A stretch of DNA of 64,000 bases from Natrinema ejinorense (GCF_002494345.1 NZ_NXNI01000001.1:2728001-2792000); one strand, 5' to 3'. Counted from the first letter of the stretch, positions 1 through 7,882 are shown. The notes: a model not told the origin generated them from the letters alone. Numbers and translations: made by a program.

Positions 1-120
1 CGATCCAAACGGCCCGAACGACCCAGCCGACGATCCGGACAACGGAACGGAGCCGGCCGACGATCCGAACAACGGAACGGAGCCGGCCGACGATCCGAAC
101 AACGAATCGAACCCGTCGGA
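1..120 (+). repeat. Tandem 30-bp repeat encoding a (ADDPNNGTEP)n linker
   Basis: Four head-to-tail 30-bp units (1-30, 31-60, 61-90, 91-120). The middle two are nearly identical, the outer two degenerate. They encode a ten-residue acidic repeat just before the membrane helix of the first gene, probably a length-variable spacer. Confidence 0.75.
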
Positions 121-601
121 TTCCGGTGACCGAACCGACGGAAGCACGGCCGACGACGACAGGTCACTGAGCGAATTCCTCCTCACGGTTACCCGCGAGA
201 CGGCCGTACTCGGACTCGTCGTTCTCGTCGGCCTCGCCGCCGGCGCGCGCCGGACCGACGCGACGACCCGCCTCCGTCGCGAGGTCGGCGTCTACTGGCA
301 CGGGTCCCGGGCAGATCCGGATCGAGACGCCGAACGCGCCTTCGACCGCCTCGAGCGACTCCTCGGACGCCAGTACCGCCCCCGCCGTCGCGGGGAATCG
401 GCGCGGGCATACCTGCAGGCACTGTCGCAGGCAGCCCGGACGGACGGGGACCGACTCGATCCGCGGGCCCAGCAGGTCCTCGAGTACCACGAACGAGCGA
501 CCTACGGCGGCGGGGTTAGCCGGGCCGAAGCCGACGAAGCGATCGCGATCGTCGACGACCTCGCTCGGAAGCGACTCCCGGGTATCGGTCGCCTCCGATA
601 A
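1..601 (+). CDS. C-terminal part of a transglutaminase/DUF4129-type membrane protein (5' end outside window)
   Basis: The reading frame is open from base 2 to a TAA at 599-601; the start lies upstream of the window. What is visible is an acidic Asp/Pro/Asn-rich linker (about residues 1-55), a single hydrophobic helix (ETAVLGLVVLVGLAAGAR), then a basic-acidic cytoplasmic domain with RAFDRLERLLGRQ and ESARAYLQAL, the pattern of DUF4129 tails that end haloarchaeal transglutaminase-like membrane proteins. In that family an N-terminal DUF3488 membrane part and an extracellular transglutaminase domain precede this tail; neither can be seen here, so the full architecture is inferred. The linker is encoded by tandem 30-bp repeats. 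Confidence 0.7.
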   Translation, partial: DPNGPNDPADDPDNGTEPADDPNNGTEPADDPNNESNPSDSGDRTDGSTADDDRSLSEFLLTVTRETAVLGLVVLVGLAAGARRTDATTRLRREVGVYWHGSRADPDRDAERAFDRLERLLGRQYRPRRRGESARAYLQALSQAARTDGDRLDPRAQQVLEYHERATYGGGVSRAEADEAIAIVDDLARKRLPGIGRLR

Positions 602-751
602 CCCGACCGAGACGAGTCCGGCGACCCGCAGTTCACGCCGTTCGGCGGCGGCCAGCCACCGACAGAACTCCTCGGGCACTGAAAAAGAACCACGCGAAGG
701 CATGCGGGTCCCGATAGTGTTTAATATGCCCGTTTCATAGCAACGAACGTA

Positions 752-1045
752 ATGTCGGAAGTCTGCTCGACGTGCGGGCTGCCCCAAGAACTCTGCGTCT
801 GCGAAGACGTGGCCAAGGGCCAACAGCAACTCAACATCCGCATTGACGAGCGCAGATACGGGAAAGAGGTAACGATCGTCGAAGGATTCGACCCGAAGGA
901 CGTCGATCTGGACAGTCTCTCGTCGGATCTCAAGTCAAAATTCGCCTGTGGCGGGACCGTCGAGGACGACCAGATCGAACTCCAGGGGAACCACACCGGC
1001 CGCATCGAGGAGTTCCTTCGGGACCGCGGCTTCAACGTCGCCTAA
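752..1045 (+). CDS. Translation initiation factor aIF1 / SUI1 family
   Basis: A 97-aa protein of the SUI1/eIF1 family, which binds the small ribosomal subunit and helps start-codon selection. The N-terminus carries a small zinc-knuckle-like [13 protein letters not shown], followed by the SUI1 fold with KEVTIVEGF and [18 protein letters not shown], the most conserved family segment. Length is normal. A TATA-like gtttaatatg at about 718-727 is centred some 29 nt before the ATG, so the mRNA is probably leaderless, as usual in haloarchaea. Codon use matches the neighbours. Confidence 0.95.
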   Translation: MSEVCSTCGLPQELCVCEDVAKGQQQLNIRIDERRYGKEVTIVEGFDPKDVDLDSLSSDLKSKFACGGTVEDDQIELQGNHTGRIEEFLRDRGFNVA

Positions 1046-1101
1046 TGCCCGCAATGCTCTGAGACGACTTCCGAACCCACGACCGCGCCGCCGCTCTCGA
1101 A

Positions 1102-1115
1102 TCGTTTTTTATTTC
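1102..1115 (+). terminator. Oligo-T tract after the aIF1 gene
   Basis: A run of six T (cgttttttatttcg) lies about 58 nt after the aIF1 stop, in a gene-free gap. Archaeal RNA polymerase commonly terminates at such U-tracts. No strong hairpin was noticed beside it. Confidence 0.45.
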
Positions 1116-1228
1116 GCATATCGACCAGTCGCGACCCTCCCGGAGAGTCGCGGTCGCTCGTCTCACAGGTAGTCGCTCACCTCGCAAAGAGCTGGCTCGA
1201 AACGACGGCGCGATCTCCGGTCGGGGCG

Positions 1229-1594
1229 TCAGAACGGGGATTCGCGTCCGGCCGGTTCGTCCTCGTCTTCCGGCTCGCGGACGAGCCCGAACTTCATCCC
1301 GTACTTGTCGAGACCACCCGCCATGCTCTCGACGCGTGCGTCGGCAGTCCCCTCGTAGGATCCGATGAGCTGTGCAGCCTGCACGCTCGCCTTCCCGTGG
1401 GGACAGACGGTGACGATGTGGTCGTCGTCCTCGAGTTCCTCGACGCGCTCCGTAAGTTCGTGGAAGGGGATGTTCTCGCTGCCGGGAATGTGACTGTGTT
1501 CGAAATTCCGCTCGTCTCGGATGTCGACGATGCGAACGTCGGCATCCGCCTCGAGAAGCTCCTTGACCTCGTCGGTGGAGATTTCGCCGTCCAT
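1229..1594 (-). CDS. Rhodanese-like sulfurtransferase domain protein
   Basis: Single-domain rhodanese of 121 aa. It shows the family elements in order: VRIVDIRDERNFEHSHIPGS (the DxR...HIPGA-like motif), then VTVCPHGKAS with the active-site Cys at the head of the CxxGxxS-like loop, and a C-terminal MAGGLDKYGM (the usual GG..W element). Such proteins carry a persulfide on the Cys for sulfur transfer. An upstream in-frame ATG would add 12 hydrophobic residues; the start MDGEIS fits the family better. Substrate unknown. Confidence 0.85.
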   Translation of the reverse strand: MDGEISTDEVKELLEADADVRIVDIRDERNFEHSHIPGSENIPFHELTERVEELEDDDHIVTVCPHGKASVQAAQLIGSYEGTADARVESMAGGLDKYGMKFGLVREPEDEDEPAGRESPF

Positions 1595-1830
1595 TACCGT
1601 GACAGTGGGTATCGACGTGAATAAGAACACGGGTTTGCTCCCCTACTGGAACCGCTGGCAGTTCGGTTACGGCCCGTCGGCTATCGATCCGATACGTGGC
1701 GGTGGTCCACGCCTGCACTGGGGGTCGGATCCGGCGGTGTGAGGCGATTCGACTCTGCAATCGACGGGTGGACGGTACTAGAACAAAAAACATATACAGG
1801 AGTTGTCGTATCTCACACGTACTGGTCCCA

Positions 1831-2073
1831 ATGAGTGTACTCGTTCCGATGCAAGGCGGTGGCGGTGCGATCGTTCTGTTCGCACTCGTGTTGTTCGCCA
1901 TCCAGATTGCGGCGCTGGTGTGGGTGTACACCGACGCCCAGACGAACAGCCCACACAGTGCAGCGCTCTGGACGCTCGTCGTGTTCTTCGGCGGACTCCT
2001 CGGCCTCTTGCTCTACGTCCTCCTCGGTCGTGGACGGACCGGTGGGCGGCCCGGGCACGGCACCCAATTCTAG
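1831..2073 (+). CDS. Small two-helix membrane protein (PLDc_N-like)
   Basis: 80-aa protein with two membrane helices (about residues 12-32 and 45-66) separated by WVYTDAQTNSPHSAALW. The spacing and the VYTDAQ...SP.SA.LW signature resemble the PLDc_N (phospholipase D N-terminal-like) family of short membrane proteins, common in haloarchaea and without known function. An in-frame extension upstream (from 1696) is basic and unlike the family, so the internal ATG at 1831 is preferred; a TATA-like acatata lies near 1790-1797. Confidence 0.75.
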   Translation: MSVLVPMQGGGGAIVLFALVLFAIQIAALVWVYTDAQTNSPHSAALWTLVVFFGGLLGLLLYVLLGRGRTGGRPGHGTQF

Positions 2074-2124
2074 GGACGAACGCGGTCTCTGCCCCCGTGG
2101 AGGGACGCCGACAGCGGTCGCAGG

Positions 2125-2724
2125 TTAGAGTATTCCATCCGCTTGCGCCACCAACAACCCTCCCAGCGTCGCATCGTTCGACGGCTGTTCGCGAGCACGC
2201 TCGAGGGCATCGCTCACCGGCACCGTCGTCACCTCGAGGAACTCGTTGCTGTCGAGTTCCCGGTCGCCAGGCTCGAGCCCCTCGGCGTAGACGATCGCGC
2301 GATCGTGTCGTAAGACGCCGGTCGCGACGGCGTACTCCTGTAGCAGGGCCGTACTCGACGGCCGAAACCCGGTCTCCTCCTCGAGTTCTCGGGTGGCCGC
2401 TGTCGTGTAGGATTCCCCGTCCTCGACGATTCCCGCGGGCAATTCGAGATGGGTCTCGCGAATTGTCGGTCGATACTGTTCGACGAACAGAAGACGGTCT
2501 TCGGCCGTCCCGGTCCCAGCACCGCCGTCGTCACTCCACTCCGCGTCCGCGAGGACGCGTCCGTCGATCCGCGCAACCACGACGACGGCGGCGGGCAGGT
2601 CCGCCCAGTAATATCGCTTCTCGCTGCCGTCGGGTTGTCTGAGGAGATCGTAGCCGCCATCGTACCAGCCCGTCTCGTACTCCGTCCGCTCCTCGAGTAA
2701 CTCCCAGTCGTCGGGTACGGTCAT
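2125..2724 (-). CDS. NUDIX hydrolase, ADP-ribose pyrophosphatase type
   Basis: 199-aa hydrolase with a perfect Nudix box, GX5EX7REUXEEXGU, starting at GIVEDGESYTTAATRELEEE and running into TGF. Upstream, FVEQYRP and LELPAG are typical of the ADP-ribose/nucleoside-diphosphate-sugar pyrophosphatase subgroup, which cleaves X-linked nucleoside diphosphates with Mg2+ held by the box glutamates. The start MTVPDDWELL is preferred over ATGs further upstream because those add non-conserved residues. It lies downstream of the 81-nt hairpin repeat and is read in the same direction as the next genes. Confidence 0.88.
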   Translation of the reverse strand: MTVPDDWELLEERTEYETGWYDGGYDLLRQPDGSEKRYYWADLPAAVVVVARIDGRVLADAEWSDDGGAGTGTAEDRLLFVEQYRPTIRETHLELPAGIVEDGESYTTAATRELEEETGFRPSSTALLQEYAVATGVLRHDRAIVYAEGLEPGDRELDSNEFLEVTTVPVSDALERAREQPSNDATLGGLLVAQADGIL

Positions 2725-2925
2725 CGTGCGAGAGTGGGGGCCCGAGGGGATAATAGGTGATGGTCGCCCCATCATGGGATCGGTCACGAACGCACTGCTC
2801 GCCGGCAACCGGCTCAGTCACCCCGAGCCGCTCACGGATGGCTCCCCCGCGTCGTCCAGTCGTTCCCGCCGAAAGGGTCCGGGTCCGAAACGCTGGGATC
2901 CGATCGGCGTTCGAATTGTCACCAA

Positions 2926-3006
2926 TAGTAGCCACTGCAAGTCACTGCACACCGACTCGCATGACCGCATTGCGAGTCGTGTATCACTCGTTGCAGTGGT
3001 TACTAC
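2926..3006. repeat. Palindromic hairpin repeat, family A copy 1
   Basis: 81-nt element with 15-nt terminal arms (2926-2940 and 2991-3005, one mismatch) and an inner stem gactcgca/tgcgagtc (read on the minus strand) with a bulged G. It matches the copies at 5095-5174 and 36756-36839 in architecture, with compensatory base changes. One arm encodes the last residues (SNHCNE) and the TGA of the gene at 2984-3415. No protein is encoded in it. Confidence 0.85.
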
Positions 3007-3415
3007 GGACGAGGTCACGGTACAAGCGACCGAACGCCTGCCGCCGGAGCGTCGCCACCGCCGCCGCTTCCTCGTTCTGGAACGTCGCCGCGACGGCCTC
3101 GCCGTCCGGCCCCGCGTGCCAGACGACGTGGTCGACGCCCTCGTGGCCGACCGTCGTCACCTCGCCGTCGTAGGAGTTGCGCCAGCCTTCGAACTCCTCG
3201 CGGTTTCCGACGCGAACCTCGAGCAGGCTCGCGAAGAGGGCATCCCGGGCGGTTTCGACGACCTCGCTCGTGACACGGTCGTCGTACTCCTCGCGGTCGA
3301 ACGCCATGGCCTTCGTGACCTCCCGGACGACCGTCTGGGCCGCGGGGCCGACCGACTCGTACTGTGCTCGTGCGTCCGCAGCCGATTCGAACGTAAACGT
3401 CCCCACCGTGTGCAT
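2984..3415 (-). CDS. Haloarchaeal DUF5809-type protein
   Basis: 143-aa acidic soluble protein of a family I recognise as DUF5809 (number from memory), found only in haloarchaea and of unknown function. Conserved-looking segments are MHTVGTFTFE, ARAQYESVGPAAQTVV and VGHEGVDHVVWHAGPDGEA. The ATG at 3415 matches the family start; the longer frame upstream is Pro/Thr-rich and overlaps the next gene. It sits 25 nt after the DUF5810-type gene on the same strand, the arrangement usual for this pair, so they are probably co-transcribed. Its C-terminal codons and stop lie inside hairpin repeat copy 1. Confidence 0.75.
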   Translation of the reverse strand: MHTVGTFTFESAADARAQYESVGPAAQTVVREVTKAMAFDREEYDDRVTSEVVETARDALFASLLEVRVGNREEFEGWRNSYDGEVTTVGHEGVDHVVWHAGPDGEAVAATFQNEEAAAVATLRRQAFGRLYRDLVRSNHCNE

Positions 3416-3440
3416 ACCCGGACAGTCGGTCGACGGGCAG

Positions 3441-3884
3441 TTACGCGTTTTCGTTCCCGGCGGGGGCGTCCGGATCGTCAGCGTCCGATTCCGCTCCGTC
3501 GGCTCCGTCACTCGAGGCCTGCATTTCGCGAGTCAGTTCTGCGGCCTCCCGTAGTACGGTCTCGGTTTCAGTCGTCATCGATCCGCGGCCGGGTTGGCGG
3601 CTCTGGCGGGCGAGTCCCTCCTCGAGCGATTCGGGCTGACCGGGCTCGTGGCCGTGATCGTGGCTGTGACTCTCCCCTTCGAATTCGGGGGTGTCGATCT
3701 CCGTCGCGTGTGGGCTGACGATCTCGCCGAGTTCCTCGGGGGTACACTCGCCCCAGTCGGGGGCGTGTTCCGCGAGCCACTCGCGGTGCTCCTCGCGACC
3801 GAGTGACGCAGTTATCGCGAGGTGGTTCGCGAGATGAACCGCGTCAGCCTCTTCGACAGCACAGACCGGACAGGCGTATCCCAT
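3441..3884 (-). CDS. Haloarchaeal DUF5810-type zinc-finger protein
   Basis: 147-aa protein beginning MGYACPVCAVEEADAVHLAN, a C-x2-C ... H-x3-H arrangement (Cys5, Cys8, His18, His22) like a single zinc finger. A His-rich acidic middle (SHSHDHGHEP) follows, then a charged helical tail ending in an acidic stretch. I recognise it as the DUF5810 family (from memory), paired with DUF5809. Function unknown; the finger suggests nucleic-acid or protein binding. An upstream in-frame ATG adds 13 residues not seen in the family. Confidence 0.75.
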   Translation of the reverse strand: MGYACPVCAVEEADAVHLANHLAITASLGREEHREWLAEHAPDWGECTPEELGEIVSPHATEIDTPEFEGESHSHDHGHEPGQPESLEEGLARQSRQPGRGSMTTETETVLREAAELTREMQASSDGADGAESDADDPDAPAGNENA

Positions 3885-3927
3885 AGCTTGACGTACGGTC
3901 GCGAACGAAAAAACGTCCCGCAACTCG

Positions 3928-4401
3928 CTATCCTAGCTTGCGAATCATGACGATCGCATCCTCGCCGTCGCCGTAGTACTCGGGAACCCGACGGAGGGGA
4001 TCGAAGCCGAACTTCCCATAGAGCCGTTTCGCCCCGTCGTTCGAGCGCCGTACCTCGAGTTTGACCGTCCCGACACCGTGGGCTGCAAGCACGCCGAGCG
4101 ATCGAGACAGAAGTCGCGACCCGACGCCGTTCCCGCGGTGGTCGGGATGGACGGCGATGTCTTTGACGTGACCCAGCGCACGGCCGATCTGTTGGGTCAC
4201 GTCGGCGACGACGTAGCCGACGACCTCGCCGTCAGCCTCCGCGACGAGAAACCCCGGCTCGCCGAGGAACCGATCGAATGCATCGTGTGGCCAGGGCTGA
4301 GAAAACGAGGCGTTCTCGATACGAACGACCGCGAGGAGGTCCGCACGTTCCGCGGGTCGAATCGACATCCCCTCGCCGTCCTCCGGTACGGGCGTTGTCA
4401 C
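3928..4401 (-). CDS. rimI: Ribosomal protein/N-terminal acetyltransferase RimI
   Basis: 157-aa GNAT acetyltransferase. Visible elements: MSIRPAERADLLAVVRIE (strand 1/helix 1), VGYVVADV, then the acetyl-CoA loop VHPDHRGNGVGSRLL (Q/R-x-x-G-x-G/A) and VRRSNDGAKRLYGKFGFDP, diagnostic of RimI, which acetylates protein N-termini. The GTG at 4401 is favoured as start because a TATA-like cttttactg is centred about 26 nt upstream, giving a leaderless mRNA; the ATG at 4368 is the alternative and drops 11 residues. Confidence 0.88.
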   Translation of the reverse strand: MTTPVPEDGEGMSIRPAERADLLAVVRIENASFSQPWPHDAFDRFLGEPGFLVAEADGEVVGYVVADVTQQIGRALGHVKDIAVHPDHRGNGVGSRLLSRSLGVLAAHGVGTVKLEVRRSNDGAKRLYGKFGFDPLRRVPEYYGDGEDAIVMIRKLG

Positions 4402-4580
4402 ACGAGACAGTTACGCGTCGAACAGTAAAAGCCGTACGCGTCCCGGCAGCCTCGAACCCGGAACCGATTACCGGCCTCGAGCCGGCTCGAAACGGACGGT
4501 CGAACGGACCTATTCCTCCTCGGGTCGTTCCTCGGTCCCCTCCTCGCCGTCCACGGCATCGCTGCCGTCGGCGAGATCTA

Positions 4581-5000
4581 TCACTCCGCCGGGATCGCCG
4601 CCATCTCGAACCCTTCAGTCAGCTCCTTGAGCTCGTCAAGGGCAGCCTGTTCCTCCCGAAGGTTTTCCTCGAGGAGATCGGCTGCCTCGTCCATACCGAG
4701 TTGGTCCGCGAGCGGAATCAGGTTCCCGTAGGCAGCGATCTCGTAATGTTCGGTCTTTTCGGCGGCCGCCATATTCTGATAGTCCATCACCTCCTGGGCG
4801 GGATCCATCGACGTGAACTCCTCGTACTCCTCGAGTAATCCTTCGATACCCTCACACTCCTCTTTCTCGGGCGGCTCTCCGAACGCGTCGAAGACTTCCT
4901 CGAGACGGTCGATCTGAGCCTGGGTCTCCTCACGGTGCTCCGCGTGATAGATGTCTTCGAGACCGTGCTCGAACAGGTCCTGAATCGTGTCCATACTCAT
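4581..5000 (-). CDS. YciE/DUF892-like ferritin-fold protein with internal deletion
   Basis: 139-aa acidic protein of the DUF892/YciE four-helix-bundle family (usual length about 165). The N-terminus DLFEHGLEDIYHAE is the start of helix A. It runs straight into HREETQAQIDRLEEVFDAFG, which belongs to helix B. About 25 residues (end of helix A, the turn and start of helix B) are missing compared with the family, in frame. The rest, including TEHYEIAAYGNLIPLADQLG and LREEQAALDEL, is intact. Whether the bundle still folds or binds metal is doubtful. Two ATGs (5000, 4994) are possible starts. Confidence 0.75.
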   Translation of the reverse strand: MSMDTIQDLFEHGLEDIYHAEHREETQAQIDRLEEVFDAFGEPPEKEECEGIEGLLEEYEEFTSMDPAQEVMDYQNMAAAEKTEHYEIAAYGNLIPLADQLGMDEAADLLEENLREEQAALDELKELTEGFEMAAIPAE

Positions 5001-5094
5001 GGTATACCCAGTACGGCGTTCAGCCGTCGGGTGAAAAAGTCGGCAGCCTGCGACGGCAGGTGCCGGCGGACGAATCGTGACCCTTCGATAACGC

Positions 5095-5174
5095 TAGTAA
5101 TCACTGAAACGATTTCCACGCAGATCGAAACGCTGTCGTACGGTCAGGTGTGCAGCGACTGTCAGTGGCTACTA
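5095..5174. repeat. Palindromic hairpin repeat, family A copy 2
   Basis: 80-nt element with 15-nt arms (5095-5109 and 5160-5174, two mismatches) and the conserved centre aaacgctgtcgta shared with the 36756-36839 copy. The inner stem is weaker, with G-T pairs. The right arm encodes SSH and the TGA of the DUF6360-type gene that begins at 5455. Confidence 0.8.
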
Positions 5175-5455
5175 TCGCCCCCAGCGTCCTCGACACGGTC
5201 GGCATGCGTTTCGAGATCAGCAGCCACCGCACGAGCCTGCGCCGGGGTCAATTCGAGTTCGACCATATGCTTTGGGAGATGCGCCTCCGAGAGATTGTCG
5301 AACTCGAACTGGAGACGAACGCCGTCCGGATTCTCGCGGTCAGCGGCCGCGTTCACGACGGCGACCGACTCCCACTCGAAGCTCTCGCCGATCGCCGTTC
5401 CCTCGACGTAGTCCAGCGTCGTCTGCGCGTTGATCGTCATCAATCGATCGGACAT
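5162..5455 (-). CDS. Haloarchaeal DUF6360-type protein
   Basis: 97-aa protein beginning MSDRLMTINAQTTLDYVEG, a small haloarchaeal family I recognise as DUF6360 (from memory). The middle VAVVNAAADRENPDGVRLQF and the helix LTPAQARAVAADLETHADRV are the conserved parts. No catalytic motif is evident and the function is unknown. The last codons, SSH and TGA, lie in an arm of hairpin repeat copy 2, so the C-terminus was shaped by the repeat. Confidence 0.75.
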   Translation of the reverse strand: MSDRLMTINAQTTLDYVEGTAIGESFEWESVAVVNAAADRENPDGVRLQFEFDNLSEAHLPKHMVELELTPAQARAVAADLETHADRVEDAGGDSSH

Positions 5456-5982
5456 GTCAGTTCGATCCTCGCGCCCCGGTCACTTATACTGGCGGCCGTC
5501 ACGAATCGTCGAAACCGGACTCCGATCGAACCGCCTTCGACTCCCGCTCGAGCGTACCCGGATACACCCAGTCGTATCATATATTTACTCTCAACTCCGA
5601 AAATCACTGACCCGAGTGCCACACGTATCGGCCTATTTTGCCACAACTCGATCGCCTTCGAACGACCGCTTCCTCGAACGGTACGCCGAACCCACGATTT
5701 GACAACGGACGGTCCCCGACCGCAACTCGCCCTCGATCGCTCTGTGTCGTGCGATGATCGCCTCCCCATCGGTTCGGACGGACGGATCCGTTCATTCCAC
5801 GCAGCACGATTCCGGAGCGATCGGTTACCTAACGGACGACTCGAACGGCCCTCACTCGTCATCCGGACGTGTCAAGAGAAAAATCCGTCAGAGATAGCGG
5901 CATAATCATCCCATAAGACCGAGCAGGGGTATCGCTTGCGGCCGAAGCGATACTTATGATGGCGGGATTCTAACGGCTATCT
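5456..5982. other. Gene-free region of 527 bp
   Basis: Open frames here encode basic, Arg/Ser-rich sequences unlike haloarchaeal proteins, on both strands. The stretch is a divergent promoter region between genes at 5455 (minus) and 5983 (plus). A locally AT-rich segment lies at about 5576-5600. The only clear structure is the inverted repeat at 5929-5953. Confidence 0.6.
5929..5953. promoter_or_regulatory. Perfect 9-bp inverted repeat overlapping a promoter
   Basis: gtatcgctt and aagcgatac, perfect complements separated by gcggccg. The right arm runs into a TATA-like gatacttatg whose centre is about 27 nt before the ATG at 5983, so a protein bound here would cover the promoter. Operator role is inferred; an RNA hairpin is unlikely because the mRNA should start near 5982. 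Confidence 0.5.
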
Positions 5983-6123
5983 ATGAGTGATGCAGCCGAA
6001 TGCAAACCAGAGCCGGTCGAGCAGGAAACCGAGGAGCGTGACGACGCCCACCTCGACGATATCGAGGAAGGGGCCGGCTGTACGGAAATCTGGGAGCACC
6101 TCGCCGAGCAGCGCGAGGAGTAA
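5983..6123 (+). CDS. Small acidic haloarchaeal protein (46 aa)
   Basis: 46-aa very acidic protein with two cysteines (Cys7 and Cys33) and a C-terminal EGAGCTEIWEHLAEQREE, a motif I have seen at the end of other small haloarchaeal proteins. It has no hydrophobic segment and no known function. TATA box position makes the message leaderless. It is followed 56 nt later by the DUF7119-type gene on the same strand. Confidence 0.65.
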   Translation: MSDAAECKPEPVEQETEERDDAHLDDIEEGAGCTEIWEHLAEQREE

Positions 6124-6179
6124 CACGTGCGTTTCGCCACGGCAACGACCTTTTGACAACGAACCCCGTACCGAGAGAC

Positions 6180-6875
6180 ATGACTGACAACCGGCCCGGT
6201 GATCGTTCGCCCCGCCGTGGCGAGACCGGCCGCTCGATCCCGACAGACCGCGAATCCCCCGTCGGTGCACCAGTTATCCGGGGCGACGAATCGGTCGCCG
6301 GGACCCGCGCTCGAGAAGCCGTCCAATTCGATCCCGATAACCCGGAGAGCCTCGCGGACGCCGCCGAAACCGTCCGCCAGTTCGCTGCCGGGAACACCAA
6401 CGACGACCACCTGTACATGCTCCGCGGCGCAGCTGCCTGTGCCGCCCTCGTGCGCGGCGAAGGGTCCTACAAAGCTGCCGCCGAACGCGCCGGCGGTGAC
6501 GCCACCGTCTCGTTTATCCGCAAGTGGGCCCGCGTCCACGATCTTCCCCGATCGGTCCGGAAACAGGTCGCCCTCGGTCGGATCGCTCCGACCGCCGCCA
6601 AACACATCGCCCGTGTGGGCGGTGAAGCGCGTCTCCTCCTCGCATGGGCCATCCTCGACGGCGACCTCACCGTCCGCGACGTCCGCAGCGCCGCCAGCGC
6701 CATCAACGACGGAACCCCCATCGATCAGGCCCTCGCAGAACACGATGTCGTCCTTGGCCGACTCGAGATCACCCTCTCACCGACTACCTACCGTGATCTC
6801 CGCCGACGTGCCTCCATCGACGGAATCGCTCCCGGCGAACTCGTCACCGACGCACTCGAGCAGTACTTCGAGTAA
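6180..6875 (+). CDS. Haloarchaeal DUF7119-type DNA-binding-like protein
   Basis: 231-aa protein. Residues 1-50 are a basic/acidic disordered leader. The core DDHLYMLRGAAACAALVRGE, SYKAAAERAGGDATVSFIRK and VALGRIAPTAAKHIARVGGE look like a helix-turn-helix region related to ParB/KorB-type HTH segments, where GRIAPTAA is a typical element. The C-terminus LEITLSPTTYRDLRRRASID with PGELVTDALEQYFE resembles a ribbon-helix-helix. I place it in the haloarchaeal DUF7119 family from memory. A role in transcription or DNA binding is inferred. The ATG at 6180 is preferred over 6153 because the family starts MTDNRP. Confidence 0.7.
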   Translation: MTDNRPGDRSPRRGETGRSIPTDRESPVGAPVIRGDESVAGTRAREAVQFDPDNPESLADAAETVRQFAAGNTNDDHLYMLRGAAACAALVRGEGSYKAAAERAGGDATVSFIRKWARVHDLPRSVRKQVALGRIAPTAAKHIARVGGEARLLLAWAILDGDLTVRDVRSAASAINDGTPIDQALAEHDVVLGRLEITLSPTTYRDLRRRASIDGIAPGELVTDALEQYFE

Positions 6876-6954
6876 GACTGTCTCGAACTGATACCCTATC
6901 CCGGCAGCGGAGAAAGAAACGTTTAACCGCGACTCCCCGAAAAGGGAAAGTACG

Positions 6955-7028
<74 letters not shown>

Positions 7029-7032
7029 CTTT

Positions 7033-7062
7033 CTGACGGCGAACGAATTCGTGAGCCGTCAG
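7033..7062 (+). terminator. Hairpin just after tRNA-Lys
   Basis: ctgacggc (7033-7040) pairs with gccgtcag (7055-7062), and the loop contains the palindrome acgaattcgt. It starts 5 nt after the tRNA and may be a terminator or processing signal, or belong to the inserted remnant. Confidence 0.5.
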
Positions 7063-7139
7063 TAACGGATCCGAAGTGATTTGAAGCGCAGGGAGAACGC
7101 AGTCTCGTGAGCGAAGCGTACGAGGAAGCGATCGACCGT

Positions 7140-7163
7140 GTGTTCAAATCGCGCCCGGCCCGC
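7140..7163 (+). repeat. att-like direct repeat, second copy
   Basis: Exact second copy of the 24-nt tRNA-Lys 3' end, 134 nt downstream of the first. The 110 bp between them carry no gene; this looks like the scar of an integrated element that has been lost. Confidence 0.65.
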
Positions 7164-7447
7164 CTCTGCGAGGAACAATTCGTGACGAGCGTAGTGATTG
7201 AGACGGTTGGCCGTAGTCCAGAAATGACGTGACGCGGGGAACGTGTAAGCGTACGTGTTCTGCTCCCTCCGCTCGTCATCACTATGAACGAACTTCCGAT
7301 TTGTATTCTCGGTGCCGACGCTATCGGAGAGACGATTGGTGGACGGATCGAGGACTAGTTCGTTACGAGTTTGAAAGCTATTATCCAGGGAAATCACGAC
7401 CGAAGCAACGACTGGACGGTAGTACTCTGGAAGGGAGAACCGAGTGA
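7164..7447. other. Gene-free region between tRNA-Lys and tRNA-Cys
   Basis: No credible gene on either strand; the longest frame runs through tRNA-Cys and has non-haloarchaeal composition. The sequence may be residual integrated DNA next to the att-like repeat. Confidence 0.55.
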
Positions 7448-7523
7448 AGCCAAGGGCCGGATTTGAACCGGCGGTGGGCGGCTCTGCAGGCCGCTGCGTT
7501 CGGCCGGACTCTGCCACCTTGGC
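7448..7523 (-). tRNA. tRNA-Cys (anticodon GCA)
   Basis: Acceptor gccaagg/ccttggc, anticodon stem gcggc/gccgc around loop ctgcaga (GCA), T-loop ttcaaat with stem gccgg/ccggc. It follows 5S rRNA as is common in haloarchaea. It also has a plausible own promoter: a gcttaaac element on the minus strand about 26 nt upstream (near 7549). Confidence 0.96.
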
Positions 7524-7609
7524 GCGTTTTATCGTTGTTACTGCGTTCGTTTAAGCATAGCGGTACGGCACAATCGTTGGAAGAGGATATACTGCCAGTA
7601 TACGCAGAA

Positions 7610-7639
7610 AACCCCACACAGCCGGTGCTGTGTGGGGTT
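7610..7639 (-). terminator. 13-bp hairpin with T-run after 5S rRNA
   Basis: aaccccacacagc and gctgtgtggggtt pair perfectly around a 4-nt loop. Read on the minus strand, the hairpin is followed by ttttctg. It lies between the 5S 3' end and tRNA-Cys, so it probably ends the rRNA transcript or marks the 3' processing point. Confidence 0.6.
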
Positions 7640-7654
7640 GAATGTAGTATGAGT

Positions 7655-7776
7655 GGTGGCGGCGAAACGAGTTTCCCAGAGGGTCGCCCACTCCAGTACT
7701 CACCGTAACGCAGGCGAGCTTATCTTCCGTGTTCGGGATGGGTACGGGAGGTACCTCGCCGCTGTGGCCGCCGTAA
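7655..7776 (-). rRNA. rrf: 5S ribosomal RNA
   Basis: About 122 nt matching haloarchaeal 5S: 5' end ggcggccacagcggcgaggt, middle cccatcccgaacacggaaga, 3' end gtttcgccgccacc, with complementary ends. Boundaries are good to a few nt. Confidence 0.93.
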
Positions 7777-7842
7777 TGCCGATCAACGGAATCGAACCGT
7801 CGTCATTCCAATATCGGTCGGTGTGTCTAAGACCGTAGTATA

Positions 7843-7882
7843 CGTGTAGTCCAGTTTGCGTCCGGACCCGTTCTCGCGTCAC
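7843..7882 (-). other. 3' arm of the 23S rRNA processing stem
   Basis: This 40-nt segment is largely complementary to 10864-10903 on the other side of 23S (shared gaacgggtcc and ctggactacacg blocks). Such flanking stems form the bulge-helix-bulge cut by archaeal splicing endonuclease. Confidence 0.7.

Noticed and set aside
164-829. 221-codon open frame on the minus strand
   Set aside because: Mostly antisense to the DUF4129-type gene and running into aIF1. High-GC third positions keep this frame open; its first 35 codons are the only part with plausible composition.
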